Assembly (NCBI GenBank): GCA_015233285.1
Contig: JADFYA010000048.1
Coordinates: 520-14,109, forward strand
DNA from: Deltaproteobacteria bacterium
Lineage (GTDB): Bacteria; Desulfobacterota; JADFXK01
Direction of reading: 5' to 3'
DNA: 13,590 nt
Made by a program: the position numbers and the translations under genes. How positions within the stretch are numbered: the first letter of the stretch is position 1; each line of letters begins with the position of its first letter. The notes below the pieces were generated by a model. It ran no database searches, was not told the origin of the DNA, and worked only from the letters and a program-made list of their open reading frames with translations. Shown piece after piece: positions 1-7,383 of this stretch.

Positions 1-524
1 GCCGCCTCAGTCGCCTTTTCCAGGTTTAGGCGCTCGTCCACATTCTCGACAAACTGTAATCCGTACTGATGCGCCGCGGATTTCATGAATTGCCACGGCC
101 CTCTGGCCCCGGCATAGGAGGTGGCCCAGAAGTTAAAGTTTGATTCCACCGGGACAAGATATTTCAGATCCGCAGGCAGACCTTCCCTGGCCAGTATCCG
201 CTCGACAGCGGGAAAACAATCCTTTCCCATATCGATTAGCTGTCCAAGCATTCCTTCGCGAAAAATAATGGAGTTGGTTTCCCGCTTCACCCGGCGGTAA
301 ATAAATGGGTTGGTCAAATCAACGGACTTGCCGCAGAAGGTGACGGCGTCGGGCAGGCGGAAGGCAGGCAGTTGCTTCGCAGCAATCCGCTCGAGCTGGT
401 CTTCAAGGTGGGCTAATTTAACATATTTGTCGGAGACTGCTTTGTCGGTCAATTGGCTGCTGGAGAAGAATAAGAAGCCAAGCAGGATACCAAAAATGAG
501 TCCGATGGCGATTCCTCTTTGCAT
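1..524 (-). CDS. Lytic transglycosylase (MltD-like SLT domain), N-terminal part, cut by window edge
   Basis: This gene has no stop inside the window. It was found by translating the minus strand from the ATG at 522-524, and 174 codons are visible. Residues 5-23 are a hydrophobic signal-anchor. Residues 107-160 match the first half of the SLT lysozyme-like fold. They include the motif VPVESNF with the presumed catalytic Glu127, then YAGARGPWQFM (138-147) and YGL (154-156). By family knowledge this enzyme cleaves the MurNAc-GlcNAc bond of peptidoglycan in the periplasm, leaving 1,6-anhydro-MurNAc. The visible part ends at EKATEA, so the second half of the domain (the AAYNAG region) lies outside the window. 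A GGGG six bases before the ATG supports this start. An in-frame ATG at 534-536 has an AGG directly abutting it and is less likely. A promoter lies at 601-629. Confidence 0.88.
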   Translation of the reverse strand, partial: MQRGIAIGLIFGILLGFLFFSSSQLTDKAVSDKYVKLAHLEDQLERIAAKQLPAFRLPDAVTFCGKSVDLTNPFIYRRVKRETNSIIFREGMLGQLIDMGKDCFPAVERILAREGLPADLKYLVPVESNFNFWATSYAGARGPWQFMKSAAHQYGLQFVENVDERLNLEKATEA

Positions 525-600
525 GGTGTTCCCCATCCTGAACTGCGAACAAAACGCTGATCTTTGGCATATCGTTGAAGCAGGAGAGCCACAATGCGGA

Positions 601-629
601 ATTTTAGCATGAGAGACCGACGGAGTCAA
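601..629 (-). promoter_or_regulatory. Sigma-70 promoter of the lytic transglycosylase gene
   Basis: Read on the minus strand: TTGACT at 629-624, a 17-base spacer, then TAAAAT at 606-601. A TG one base upstream of the -10 makes it an extended -10. Transcription would start near 594, giving a leader of about 70 nt before the ATG at 524. Five of six bases match consensus in each box. Confidence 0.6.
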
Positions 630-692
630 CGAATTAGAAAGTAACACTCCGATCCGTCCAGGGGAAAAGCCCTGAAAACTCGTCGCCGGACG

Positions 693-723
693 AAAAAAGC
701 CCACTCCGATGGGAATGGGCTTT
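693..723 (-). terminator. Rho-independent terminator of the dsr operon
   Basis: On the minus strand an 8-bp perfect stem (AAAGCCCA paired with TGGGCTTT) has an inner extension TCC/GGA and is followed by six T residues. It sits 28 bases after the dsrP stop codon and points in the same direction. Confidence 0.85.
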
Positions 724-750
724 GATTCAAACAAAATATATCGGCTGAGT

Positions 751-1908
751 TTAGGAGGCCAACTCCTCTTTAACGGAAATGGCGACCTTATAGAGGATGG
801 TCAAAATCAAGAAACCCGTGGCCCAAACTCCCAGGGTAATAAATAATTCAGGGGCGCTGGGGACGTACTCCGTGACATGCTCCAATGGACTGGGGGTAAA
901 ACCACCGGCGATCATGCCCATGCCTTTGTCAATCCAGGTTCCCAGAAATACGCAAATGGCGCCGGCCAACAAGATCTTCTCATTTGCCCGGGCCTTGCGG
1001 GTCAGCAGCAAAGCAATGGCGACGAGGCACAGGATAATGGCGGACCACATCCAGGGGACATAAATCCCGTGACCATGGAGGCCGACAAATAGATACTTGA
1101 AATGAAGCATATGTTCCGGAATCCGGCTATAGAACACTGTAAACACTTCGAGGAAGAAAAAGAACACGTTCATGATGATGGCATAGGTGACGATGGTCCC
1201 CAGCGCCTGGATCGGCTCTTTGCCTGGGTCGAATTTGCTCCACTTTCTCACGAGCAGACATAAGATGATCAATAATGAGGGACCGGCGGCAAAGGCCGAC
1301 GAGAGGAACCTGGCGGCCAAAATGGCGGTTAGCCAGTAGCCCCGGCCGGGTAAGCCGCAGTACAAGAAAGCCGTCACGGTGTGGATACTGACTGCCCAAG
1401 GGATGGAGATGTAAATCAAGGGCTTGACAAAAGCCGGAGGTGCAACCCCCTTGCGTTCCGCCGCCAGGATCACCCACCCGATAATGATGTTTAGGAACAG
1501 ATAGCCGTTGAGCACGGTCATATCCCAAAACAAGACGGATCCGGGTGTGGGGTAGAGAAGAACGTTAAGCATCCGCATCGGCCGGCCCAGGTCAGCCAGG
1601 ATGAACATCAGACACATGGACACCGCGGCCACTGCCAAGAATTCGCCCAGAATGGTTATCTTGCCAAAGGCCTTGTAATGGTGAAGGTAATAAGGCAAAA
1701 CCAACATGACCGCCGAAGCCGCGACTCCAACCAGGAAGGTAAATTGGGCGATGTAGAACCCCCAGGAGACGTCTCGGCCCATGCCGGTGATGGTCAAGCC
1801 CTTTTGGTATTGGAGTAAATAGCATCCAGTACCAATCCCGATCAGGACTAGCAGGCCGATGAGGCCGGTCCAATATTTCTTAGGTCCAACAAGAGCTCTT
1901 TCAAGCAT
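751..1908 (-). CDS. dsrP: DsrP, NrfD-type integral membrane quinone-interacting subunit of DsrMKJOP
   Basis: The protein has 385 residues and is almost entirely hydrophobic, with about ten predicted membrane helices, as expected for NrfD/PsrC-family subunits. The start MLERALVGPKKYW is the usual DsrP opening. By family knowledge DsrP exchanges electrons with menaquinone and pairs with the iron-sulfur protein DsrO, which lies immediately upstream. I chose the ATG at 1906-1908 because GAGG sits five bases before it. A GTG two codons earlier (1912-1914) is in frame but has no room for a ribosome-binding site. It is the last gene of the operon, and a hairpin terminator follows the stop. No heme or iron-sulfur motif is visible, consistent with the family. 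Confidence 0.95.
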   Translation of the reverse strand: MLERALVGPKKYWTGLIGLLVLIGIGTGCYLLQYQKGLTITGMGRDVSWGFYIAQFTFLVGVAASAVMLVLPYYLHHYKAFGKITILGEFLAVAAVSMCLMFILADLGRPMRMLNVLLYPTPGSVLFWDMTVLNGYLFLNIIIGWVILAAERKGVAPPAFVKPLIYISIPWAVSIHTVTAFLYCGLPGRGYWLTAILAARFLSSAFAAGPSLLIILCLLVRKWSKFDPGKEPIQALGTIVTYAIIMNVFFFFLEVFTVFYSRIPEHMLHFKYLFVGLHGHGIYVPWMWSAIILCLVAIALLLTRKARANEKILLAGAICVFLGTWIDKGMGMIAGGFTPSPLEHVTEYVPSAPELFITLGVWATGFLILTILYKVAISVKEELAS

Positions 1909-1915
1909 AGTCACC

Positions 1916-2695
1916 TCATACTATGTAAAAAATCGAAGGGTCCGTACCTAACTGTGGTTTTCGCCTGATGGAGAAGTTGGCACGCAGGATGCGCCTGACT
2001 TCGGAGTTAGGATCATCCAGGTCACCGAAGATCAGGGCGTTACTCTTACAGGCTTCAACGCAGGCCGGGTAGAGTCCTTTAGCCAGTCTCTCCGCGCAGA
2101 AATTGCACTTTTCCACCACACCTCGAGTCCGCGTGGGAAATTCTCTGTTCGGGACCTCTTTGTCGGCAAAGTAGGTCCGGGGATCCCTGAAGTTGAAGCT
2201 CCTGGCCCCGTAGGGGCAGGCGGCCATGCAGTAACGGCAACCGATACACCGGTGCATGTCCATCATGGTAATGCCGTCTGCCGCCTTAAAGGTGGCCTGA
2301 GTGGGGCAAACCCGGACGCAGGGAGCATCGCCGCATTGATTACAGAACACCAGAAAAGGCTTGTCCTTCACTTCCGGCTTAACGTACTCGTTAGGCGAAT
2401 CGGGAAAGGCGTTTTCAAAAGGTTCTGCCCAGATCCATTTAATTTCGTCCTTGGTGCCGCTGAAATCAGGCACATTGTGGCTGGTATGGCAGGCGGTGGT
2501 GACGTCATGGTAGTCTTCTTCCCTAAGTTTCCGGATGTCTACGACCATGGCCCATCTTTTTCCAGCCGTCAAGGGTGCCGCTTTAAGTGCAGCTTCGAGT
2601 TGCTTGCCGGAAAGGACCTCAAAGGCCGACGCAGCACCGACGCCCAGGGCGGTAATACCGGCTATTTTAAGAAAATCTCTTCTATTGAGGCTCAT
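1916..2695 (-). CDS. dsrO: DsrO, periplasmic ferredoxin-like iron-sulfur subunit of DsrMKJOP
   Basis: The protein has 259 residues. The N-terminus carries a twin-arginine signal (NRRDFLK, residues 4-10) followed by a hydrophobic stretch, so it is exported folded. Three cysteine sets can each hold a [4Fe-4S] cluster: C118/C121/C126/C130, C150/C153/C156/C160 and C197/C200/C212/C216. The position where related DMSO-reductase/NrfC-type subunits carry a fourth cluster retains only Cys69 (TTACH), as I recall for DsrO in general. By family knowledge it passes electrons between DsrJ and DsrP on the periplasmic side. The ATG at 2693-2695 overlaps the dsrJ stop (TGATG) with GGAG eight bases upstream. 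A GTG one codon earlier is also possible. It lies directly before dsrP. Confidence 0.95.
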   Translation of the reverse strand: MSLNRRDFLKIAGITALGVGAASAFEVLSGKQLEAALKAAPLTAGKRWAMVVDIRKLREEDYHDVTTACHTSHNVPDFSGTKDEIKWIWAEPFENAFPDSPNEYVKPEVKDKPFLVFCNQCGDAPCVRVCPTQATFKAADGITMMDMHRCIGCRYCMAACPYGARSFNFRDPRTYFADKEVPNREFPTRTRGVVEKCNFCAERLAKGLYPACVEACKSNALIFGDLDDPNSEVRRILRANFSIRRKPQLGTDPSIFYIV

Positions 2696-3123
2696 CACTT
2701 AGTCTCCTTAGGTTCTTTAGCCTCCGCGGTCTCCTTAGACTCTTTTGGCTCTTTCGGCTCGATATGGCAGTCCCAACAATAAGGTGTGACTTTCAGGTAA
2801 TTGTGGCATTGATCGCAAAACTGCTTTTTACTGGAATGGCACTTCATGCAGGTATTGGACAGACTCTTGTCGAAGTGCTTTCCGTCAAAGGCCACGAAAG
2901 ACCGCTTATTGTCCCGAACCACCTCGTCACGCCAATTGTTCAAGATCTGCATATGTGATGTCTTGATGGTGTCCTTGGGCAAGACGCAGTTCTTTACATT
3001 CTTCGGGAGCTTGGGATCCGGCTTGGGAGCGGCCCGACCCATATTGAACCAAAAGGGAAATGTCATGAGAATGACGAAGATAACTATTCCGGTTATTATC
3101 TTGCCTGAGTCATATAATTTCAT
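2695..3123 (-). CDS. dsrJ: DsrJ, membrane-anchored periplasmic triheme cytochrome c
   Basis: The protein has 142 residues. A single hydrophobic helix (about 9-26) is an uncleaved signal-anchor. Three heme-binding CXXCH motifs are packed closely: CMKCH (92-96), CDQCH (103-107) and CWDCH (116-120). Cys46, in KNC followed by a conserved HM-x-x-LN-x-WRD stretch, corresponds to the cysteine known as the unusual distal ligand of one DsrJ heme (His/Cys ligation, studied in Allochromatium vinosum). The C-terminal 20 residues after the last heme are a low-complexity tail of Lys, Glu and Pro. The ATG overlaps the dsrK stop (ATGA), and a GGAGGAG lies eight bases upstream, so translation is probably coupled. 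Confidence 0.96.
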   Translation of the reverse strand: MKLYDSGKIITGIVIFVILMTFPFWFNMGRAAPKPDPKLPKNVKNCVLPKDTIKTSHMQILNNWRDEVVRDNKRSFVAFDGKHFDKSLSNTCMKCHSSKKQFCDQCHNYLKVTPYCWDCHIEPKEPKESKETAEAKEPKETK

Positions 3124-4739
3124 TCCTCATTCTCCTCCATCAGGTCTGCTATCTCCTCGCCGCGCAGGTTAGTTGTCCGTTCGTTTTCCCCTTCCAGAAC
3201 CAGGGCATTGGCAACCAATTCGTGCAGGCCGGCAACTCTGACTCCTGGGACCCAAAAGTCCATGGAAGCAGTCAAAACCGCTCGATCGATGGCGCAGATA
3301 CAACCCAAGCAGTTTACGCCATGCTTGTCATGCACATGTTTGACTGCGTTAGCCCGGGGGAGCCCGCCGCGCAGTCTGATATCCATATTTTCACCGGCAT
3401 TCAGCCCGGATCCGCTCCCGCAACAGAAAGTTTGTTCCCTAATCGTGTTAGGCGGCATCTCATAGAAATTGTTGACGACGTTCTTCAGCACATACCTGGG
3501 TTCCTCCAAGAATCCCATGCCGCGGGAAGTGTTACAGGAGTCGTGCCAGGTCACTTTGAGATAGTCATTCCGGCTCTTGTCGAGGTTCAATTTATTATTT
3601 TTGATCAAGTCGGCGGTGAATTGGGCGATATGGACCATCTTGATTTGTGATGCGTTATCAAATACTGTCCCGGTGATGGGGGATTTGGGCACCTCCAGAA
3701 AATCCGCCGGTTCGTTCATGGTTCCCATGTACTGGTTAATCACCCGCCACATATGGCCGCATTCGCCGCCTAAGATCCATTTTACTCCCAGTCGCTTGGC
3801 CTCGGCGTACATCTTGGAATTAAGGCGTTTCATCATCTCATGGGAGGTGAAGAAGCCGAAATTACCACCTTCCGACGCGTAGGTGCTCCAGGTATAATCC
3901 AGATCCAGATAATGGAAGAGAATCATATACCCCATGGCGGTGTAAATGCCGGGATCGGCAAAGACATCTCCCGAAGGCGTGAGAAACAGGATTTCTGCGC
4001 CTTTGCGGTTAAATGTCGGTTCCATCTTGACCCCGGTATTGGTTTCAATATCGTCCAACAAGAAGTCAAGAATTTCTTTGAAGGCATGAGGCTGAATTCC
4101 CAGGTGGTTACCGGTCTGGTAACAATTCGCCACCGGGGTGATGATCCAGTCGATTTGGCAACCGATCAGATTGAGCAGCTCGCGGGCCATGATGGTGATT
4201 TCCGCGGTGTCAATCCCGTAGGGGCAAAAAACGGAACATCTCCGGCACTCGGTGCATTGATAGAAGTAGTAGAACCACTCTTTAATGATCAGGGGAGTCA
4301 GTTTTCTGCCGCCGGCGAACTTCCCGAATAATTTCCCGGCCGTGGTGAAATCACGCCGGTAAATGGACCGCAGCAACTCCGCCCGAAGTACCGGCATATT
4401 CTTGGGGTCCCCGGAGCCGATATAAAAATGACATTTATCAGCGCACGCCCCACATCTAACACAAATATCCAAAAACAACTTGAATGAGCGATATTTCTCC
4501 AGCCGCTCGGCGATCCCGGTCATGATAATTTCATACCAGTTGGACGGGAGCTTCCAGTCCTCATCAAGCGGTTGCCATTCTCTGGGGTTGGGAAGCCCAA
4601 CTACTCCCAGACTCTTTGGTTTTCCTGCGTGACAAAATCTGCCCGGTTTGATCTCGATGGGAGCGTCCATCCATCCCTCAAACGGGACGTGGTAATCTAC
4701 CTTCGCCAGATCTGCCGGTTTAGGATCATTCTTGGCCAT
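3120..4739 (-). CDS. dsrK: DsrK, HdrD-like cytoplasmic catalytic iron-sulfur subunit of DsrMKJOP
   Basis: The protein has 539 residues, the usual DsrK length. Two ferredoxin-type [4Fe-4S] sites are visible: C93/C96/C99/C103 and C162/C165/C168/C172. The C-terminal half carries the two-part CCG-type cysteine-rich region of HdrB/HdrD proteins: GGECGH (C327), SCNTSRG (C402), FCCGSGSG (C439, C440) and NCLGCIC (C477, C480, C482). In heterodisulfide reductases this region binds a special catalytic cluster. By family knowledge DsrK faces the cytoplasm, is held by DsrM, and reduces DsrC trisulfide made during sulfite reduction. An AAGGA seven bases before the ATG supports the start. It begins 3 nt after dsrM and overlaps dsrJ by 4 nt. 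Confidence 0.97.
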   Translation of the reverse strand: MAKNDPKPADLAKVDYHVPFEGWMDAPIEIKPGRFCHAGKPKSLGVVGLPNPREWQPLDEDWKLPSNWYEIIMTGIAERLEKYRSFKLFLDICVRCGACADKCHFYIGSGDPKNMPVLRAELLRSIYRRDFTTAGKLFGKFAGGRKLTPLIIKEWFYYFYQCTECRRCSVFCPYGIDTAEITIMARELLNLIGCQIDWIITPVANCYQTGNHLGIQPHAFKEILDFLLDDIETNTGVKMEPTFNRKGAEILFLTPSGDVFADPGIYTAMGYMILFHYLDLDYTWSTYASEGGNFGFFTSHEMMKRLNSKMYAEAKRLGVKWILGGECGHMWRVINQYMGTMNEPADFLEVPKSPITGTVFDNASQIKMVHIAQFTADLIKNNKLNLDKSRNDYLKVTWHDSCNTSRGMGFLEEPRYVLKNVVNNFYEMPPNTIREQTFCCGSGSGLNAGENMDIRLRGGLPRANAVKHVHDKHGVNCLGCICAIDRAVLTASMDFWVPGVRVAGLHELVANALVLEGENERTTNLRGEEIADLMEENEE

Positions 4740-4742
4740 GTC

Positions 4743-5762
4743 TTATTCCTTTTCGTCGGATAATTCCTTTTCGACAGGGAGTCCAGCCTCTATCATCTTA
4801 TCCCTGAAATGGTCTTCGTACTGGGCATAGGTATGCAACTTGACGGGGTAGTTCCAAGGATTAACGTGGCGCACTTGGCGATTATTGTTAGCTAAGTTTC
4901 TGGTTGGGCTTAAGAACACGCCACCCAGGTGAACAAGTTTGCTAAAGGGGAAATAAATGATCAATACGCACACCAAGAACAGATGGATGTAGAACAAAGA
5001 GCCGATCCCCTTTGGTACGGCGGGATGGAAAGTAACCAGCCCCATGGCCAGTTCCTTGATCGAGACTACGTCTACTTTTAGGATGTAACGCATCAAGATG
5101 CCGGTGGTGCCTATAGCCAAAATGAGGAACAGTGGAAAGTAATCGGCCGGCAAGGAGATGTAACGCACTTGGGGAATGATCACTCGCCTGATGAGCAGGT
5201 AGGTGACGCAGGCCATCAGCAGGCCGTCGGAGATGTAGAGCGCCGGCACCGTCACTTCAAAGAAGCTGTCCATATTTTCGGCCAGGTGCACCAGCGCCGG
5301 GATAGGCTCCGTAAAGAATCTGAAATGCCTGAAAAAGATCATTAAGAAAGAATAATGAAAACCCAAGGCGGCCATCCACAACCACTTGGTGGACCTATAG
5401 TCCAGTTTGGGACCGCCTCGAAGCTCTACCGTGGTGCCCCGAAATAGAGACCTGAAGGTAAGAACCTCAAAGGCCATCCGGATCACTACCCCTAGGGTGC
5501 TGGACGGATTTTCAATGCAGTTGGCCTTGATCCAGGGGAAGGATTTCTCTTGGCCACAAGTGGTGGGGATGCGGAAAGGAACCGGTGATTGCGCCCAATT
5601 TAGGACACGGTAAACCACACCGGCGACGAAGGTAATGATTGCGATGTAGGGAATAACCACTCCGAACAAAACCTGGAGGTTAGTCAGGGCACCCGCCCAG
5701 GCAATCACAATCAGCGCTATCACCGCCAGGAAGGACAGTAGGAATGAGGAGATGATATTCAT
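4743..5762 (-). CDS. dsrM: DsrM, NarI-like membrane cytochrome b subunit of DsrMKJOP
   Basis: The protein has 339 residues and about six hydrophobic helices (roughly 3-24, 30-55, 127-149, 172-194, 207-228, 252-275). Histidines suited to b-type heme ligation lie in or next to the helices at H136, H146, H260 and H278. The stretch FRIPTTCGQ with FPWIK nearby (residues 63-79) is typical of DsrM. By family knowledge DsrM takes electrons from menaquinol and passes them to DsrK. A GAGG nine bases before the ATG supports the start. It is the first of the five dsr genes and lies 40 nt after the RsbRD-N-like gene, which probably shares its transcript. Confidence 0.96.
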   Translation of the reverse strand: MNIISSFLLSFLAVIALIVIAWAGALTNLQVLFGVVIPYIAIITFVAGVVYRVLNWAQSPVPFRIPTTCGQEKSFPWIKANCIENPSSTLGVVIRMAFEVLTFRSLFRGTTVELRGGPKLDYRSTKWLWMAALGFHYSFLMIFFRHFRFFTEPIPALVHLAENMDSFFEVTVPALYISDGLLMACVTYLLIRRVIIPQVRYISLPADYFPLFLILAIGTTGILMRYILKVDVVSIKELAMGLVTFHPAVPKGIGSLFYIHLFLVCVLIIYFPFSKLVHLGGVFLSPTRNLANNNRQVRHVNPWNYPVKLHTYAQYEDHFRDKMIEAGLPVEKELSDEKE

Positions 5763-5802
5763 CTACGGATACCTCTTTTGATGTTATTAATTGATGTTAC
5801 CG

Positions 5803-6333
5803 TTAACCGACCTCCGAATCCGAATCCGGATCGTCGCAAATCAGTTTTGCCTTTCTTAGCAACATATGAACATTACTTCGGGCTTCATTGACCCTAATTT
5901 CATAAATCTTTTCCCGGCAGGACATATAAATATCAAAGGAAAGCAAGGCCAATTTATCTACTTGGGACTCAAAGGCCAGCAGTTCGTCGGTGAGATCATT
6001 CTGTTTTATCTCTTTGCCCAGCTCTTGTCTGACCACCCTTTTCAACAAGAAGACAAAGCTCACCGCGGCCGACGCCGAAAAATCTTGAACCGCTCTGATC
6101 CTCACTATGTTATCCAGAAAGGGAACAATCTCTGTATCGCCGCTCCCCTTGAGCAATGCACTATATACGTCTTCCACCTCCTTAGCTAGGGTACAGCCCA
6201 CCGGGTTGGCAAACCGGTTCTTTTGACTCTTCATAAAAGTGGCCGTTTCCTGCGGGTAAGATTCCAAAACGGCATCAAACCACCGGCTTACGATAACGGA
6301 TTTTTTCTTGGTTAAAAGATCAATAAGCGCCAT
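5803..6333 (-). CDS. Stand-alone RsbRD N-terminal-domain-like protein, first gene of the dsr operon
   Basis: This soluble, mostly helical protein of 176 residues has no signal peptide or membrane segment. The opening (LLTKKKSVIVSRWFDAVLESYP, split here as LLTKKKSVIVSRW then FDAVLESYP) and the central F-L-D-N-I-V-R-I-R-A-V-Q-D-F-S-A-S-A-A region resemble the RsbRD_N family, a globin-like helical sensor module found at the N-terminus of stressosome RsbR-type proteins. The C-terminal STAS domain of full RsbR proteins is absent, and the protein ends in a short acidic tail (DDPDSDSE). I recall similar small proteins next to dsrM in other sulfate reducers, but could not check. The start has no good Shine-Dalgarno sequence, only GGGATC beside the ATG. 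A regulatory or sensing role for the dsr complex is inference from position. Confidence 0.8.
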   Translation of the reverse strand: MALIDLLTKKKSVIVSRWFDAVLESYPQETATFMKSQKNRFANPVGCTLAKEVEDVYSALLKGSGDTEIVPFLDNIVRIRAVQDFSASAAVSFVFLLKRVVRQELGKEIKQNDLTDELLAFESQVDKLALLSFDIYMSCREKIYEIRVNEARSNVHMLLRKAKLICDDPDSDSEVG

Positions 6334-6511
6334 GATCCCATTTCGTTGCCATCAACATTCATGGCGGTTAAAGGTTTTTATTATCGGGGGCCCTGGGGAA
6401 AGATATCCTTCCGACTTGTTTTTCAGCCGCACCAGCCGCCTGATCCGGCTCTGAATCACCAGAACGCAGTGAATTCATAAGCAACTTTTGGCACCCGCCG
6501 TTGAGGATGGG

Positions 6512-6541
6512 ACTATAGTCGAACTTTGAACCTTTTGTCAA
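6512..6541 (-). promoter_or_regulatory. Promoter of the RsbRD-dsrMKJOP operon
   Basis: Read on the minus strand: a perfect TTGACA at 6541-6536, an 18-base spacer, then TATAGT at 6517-6512. The predicted start near 6505 leaves a leader of about 170 nt before the first gene. The -10 box lies inside the 10-bp perfect palindrome GACTATAGTC (6511-6520). The leader also holds a weak hairpin (AGCCG/CGGCT) but no T-run, so I see no attenuator. Confidence 0.7.
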
Positions 6542-6587
6542 GACAAAAACGAACCCTTTTACGACGTTATGACGATGGCTGCTGACC

Positions 6588-7322
6588 GTGACGGCTTATA
6601 ACAAAGGTGACTTTGGTCTGACCAAGGTGCTGGAGACCCATGGGCTTCGGCCCGGTCCTGATGACGCCGGCGGGGGAAAAGGGGCTGCCGATGAAGCTGG
6701 AGAACTGGAGCGGGCCATGCTGGATCAGGGCGATTCCGATTTCTGGCACCTGGTTTTGCTGGTGAAGGGCAAGACATCTAAAGGGGTAGAGTATTATAGC
6801 AATGAGCAGGAGCGGTATGCCCCCAGGGTCCTGGCCATGAAAATTATTTTTGAGAGCTTGGGTAAATTTGATTTCCACAAACTTGATTCACGGGATGTCC
6901 CTCCACCTCCCCAGACCGTCCGGGTGGTCGTCCAGAGGGATATGCAGATGCTTGAAATAGCCCGGAACCTCAGCTACAGCCTGTGGGATCTCAAGTATAT
7001 TAATCCCGAATATATCGGACCCTACCCTGAAATCAGGCGGGGTCAGTCGATTCATTTGCCCACGGAACTGGTCAAAGATTTTCAGGAGCACCTGAATATC
7101 GCGCCGTCGCCGGTTCAAATGGCCGCGGGAAGCCCCCCCGAGCCTGTAGCGCCCCCTCCGGCCGGAACCCCTGACCGATTCTTGAGTTTGAAGAAGAACG
7201 AGACCATCTGGGACATTGCCAAACGAAACGGTATGTCGATGAAGGACCTGCTGGCCTTGAACTCACTGGACTATACCGCCTGCCGGACCATCAAACCGGG
7301 ATTTAAGGTGCGGGTGAAGTAA
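6588..7322 (+). CDS. C-terminal remnant of a lytic transglycosylase with two LysM-type modules (5'-truncated, possible pseudogene)
   Basis: The open frame gives 244 residues from a GTG. Its first residues (VTAYNKG) match the AAYNAG motif in the middle of SLT lytic transglycosylases, and FWHL (52-55) with QERYAPRVLA (74-83) match the end of that domain. The catalytic Glu half is missing. Residues about 111-158 and 198-243 look like LysM peptidoglycan-binding modules, joined by a Pro-rich linker (172-195). Upstream, the same frame continues to a stop at 6570-6572 and encodes RWLL, as expected just before AAYNAG. A neighbouring frame gives YDD immediately before, which suggests a one-base deletion. 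There is no signal peptide or clear ribosome-binding site. It may be an unexpressed relic, or a cytoplasmic fragment if the GTG is used. It cannot be an active transglycosylase as it stands. Confidence 0.7.
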   Translation: MTAYNKGDFGLTKVLETHGLRPGPDDAGGGKGAADEAGELERAMLDQGDSDFWHLVLLVKGKTSKGVEYYSNEQERYAPRVLAMKIIFESLGKFDFHKLDSRDVPPPPQTVRVVVQRDMQMLEIARNLSYSLWDLKYINPEYIGPYPEIRRGQSIHLPTELVKDFQEHLNIAPSPVQMAAGSPPEPVAPPPAGTPDRFLSLKKNETIWDIAKRNGMSMKDLLALNSLDYTACRTIKPGFKVRVK

Positions 7323-7329
7323 CCTGACA

Positions 7330-7352
7330 TCCCGGCGGAATCTTGTCCGGGA
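7330..7352. terminator. Possible bidirectional hairpin between convergent genes
   Basis: A 6-bp stem, TCCCGG paired with CCGGGA, has an 11-base loop. It lies between the stop of the LysM fragment (7322) and the stop of fabH (7384). There is no T-run on either side, so it would be a weak or factor-assisted terminator at best. Confidence 0.3.
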
Positions 7353-7383
7353 CCAGCCTCCTGCCGCTTCGTCTGAACAGAGA

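Noticed and set aside
658..674. Small hairpin CAGGG-GAAAAG-CCCTG between the two left-hand genes.
   Set aside because: Only five base pairs and no T-run. The terminator at 693-723 is far better.
2252..2782. 176-residue plus-strand frame across dsrO.
   Set aside because: Antisense to a clear DsrO protein with all cluster cysteines, and no homology recognised.
6361..6480. A 39-codon plus-strand frame in the leader of the dsr operon (MAVKGFYYRGP...).
   Set aside because: No ribosome-binding site or promoter, opposite to the strong dsr promoter, and no recognisable product.
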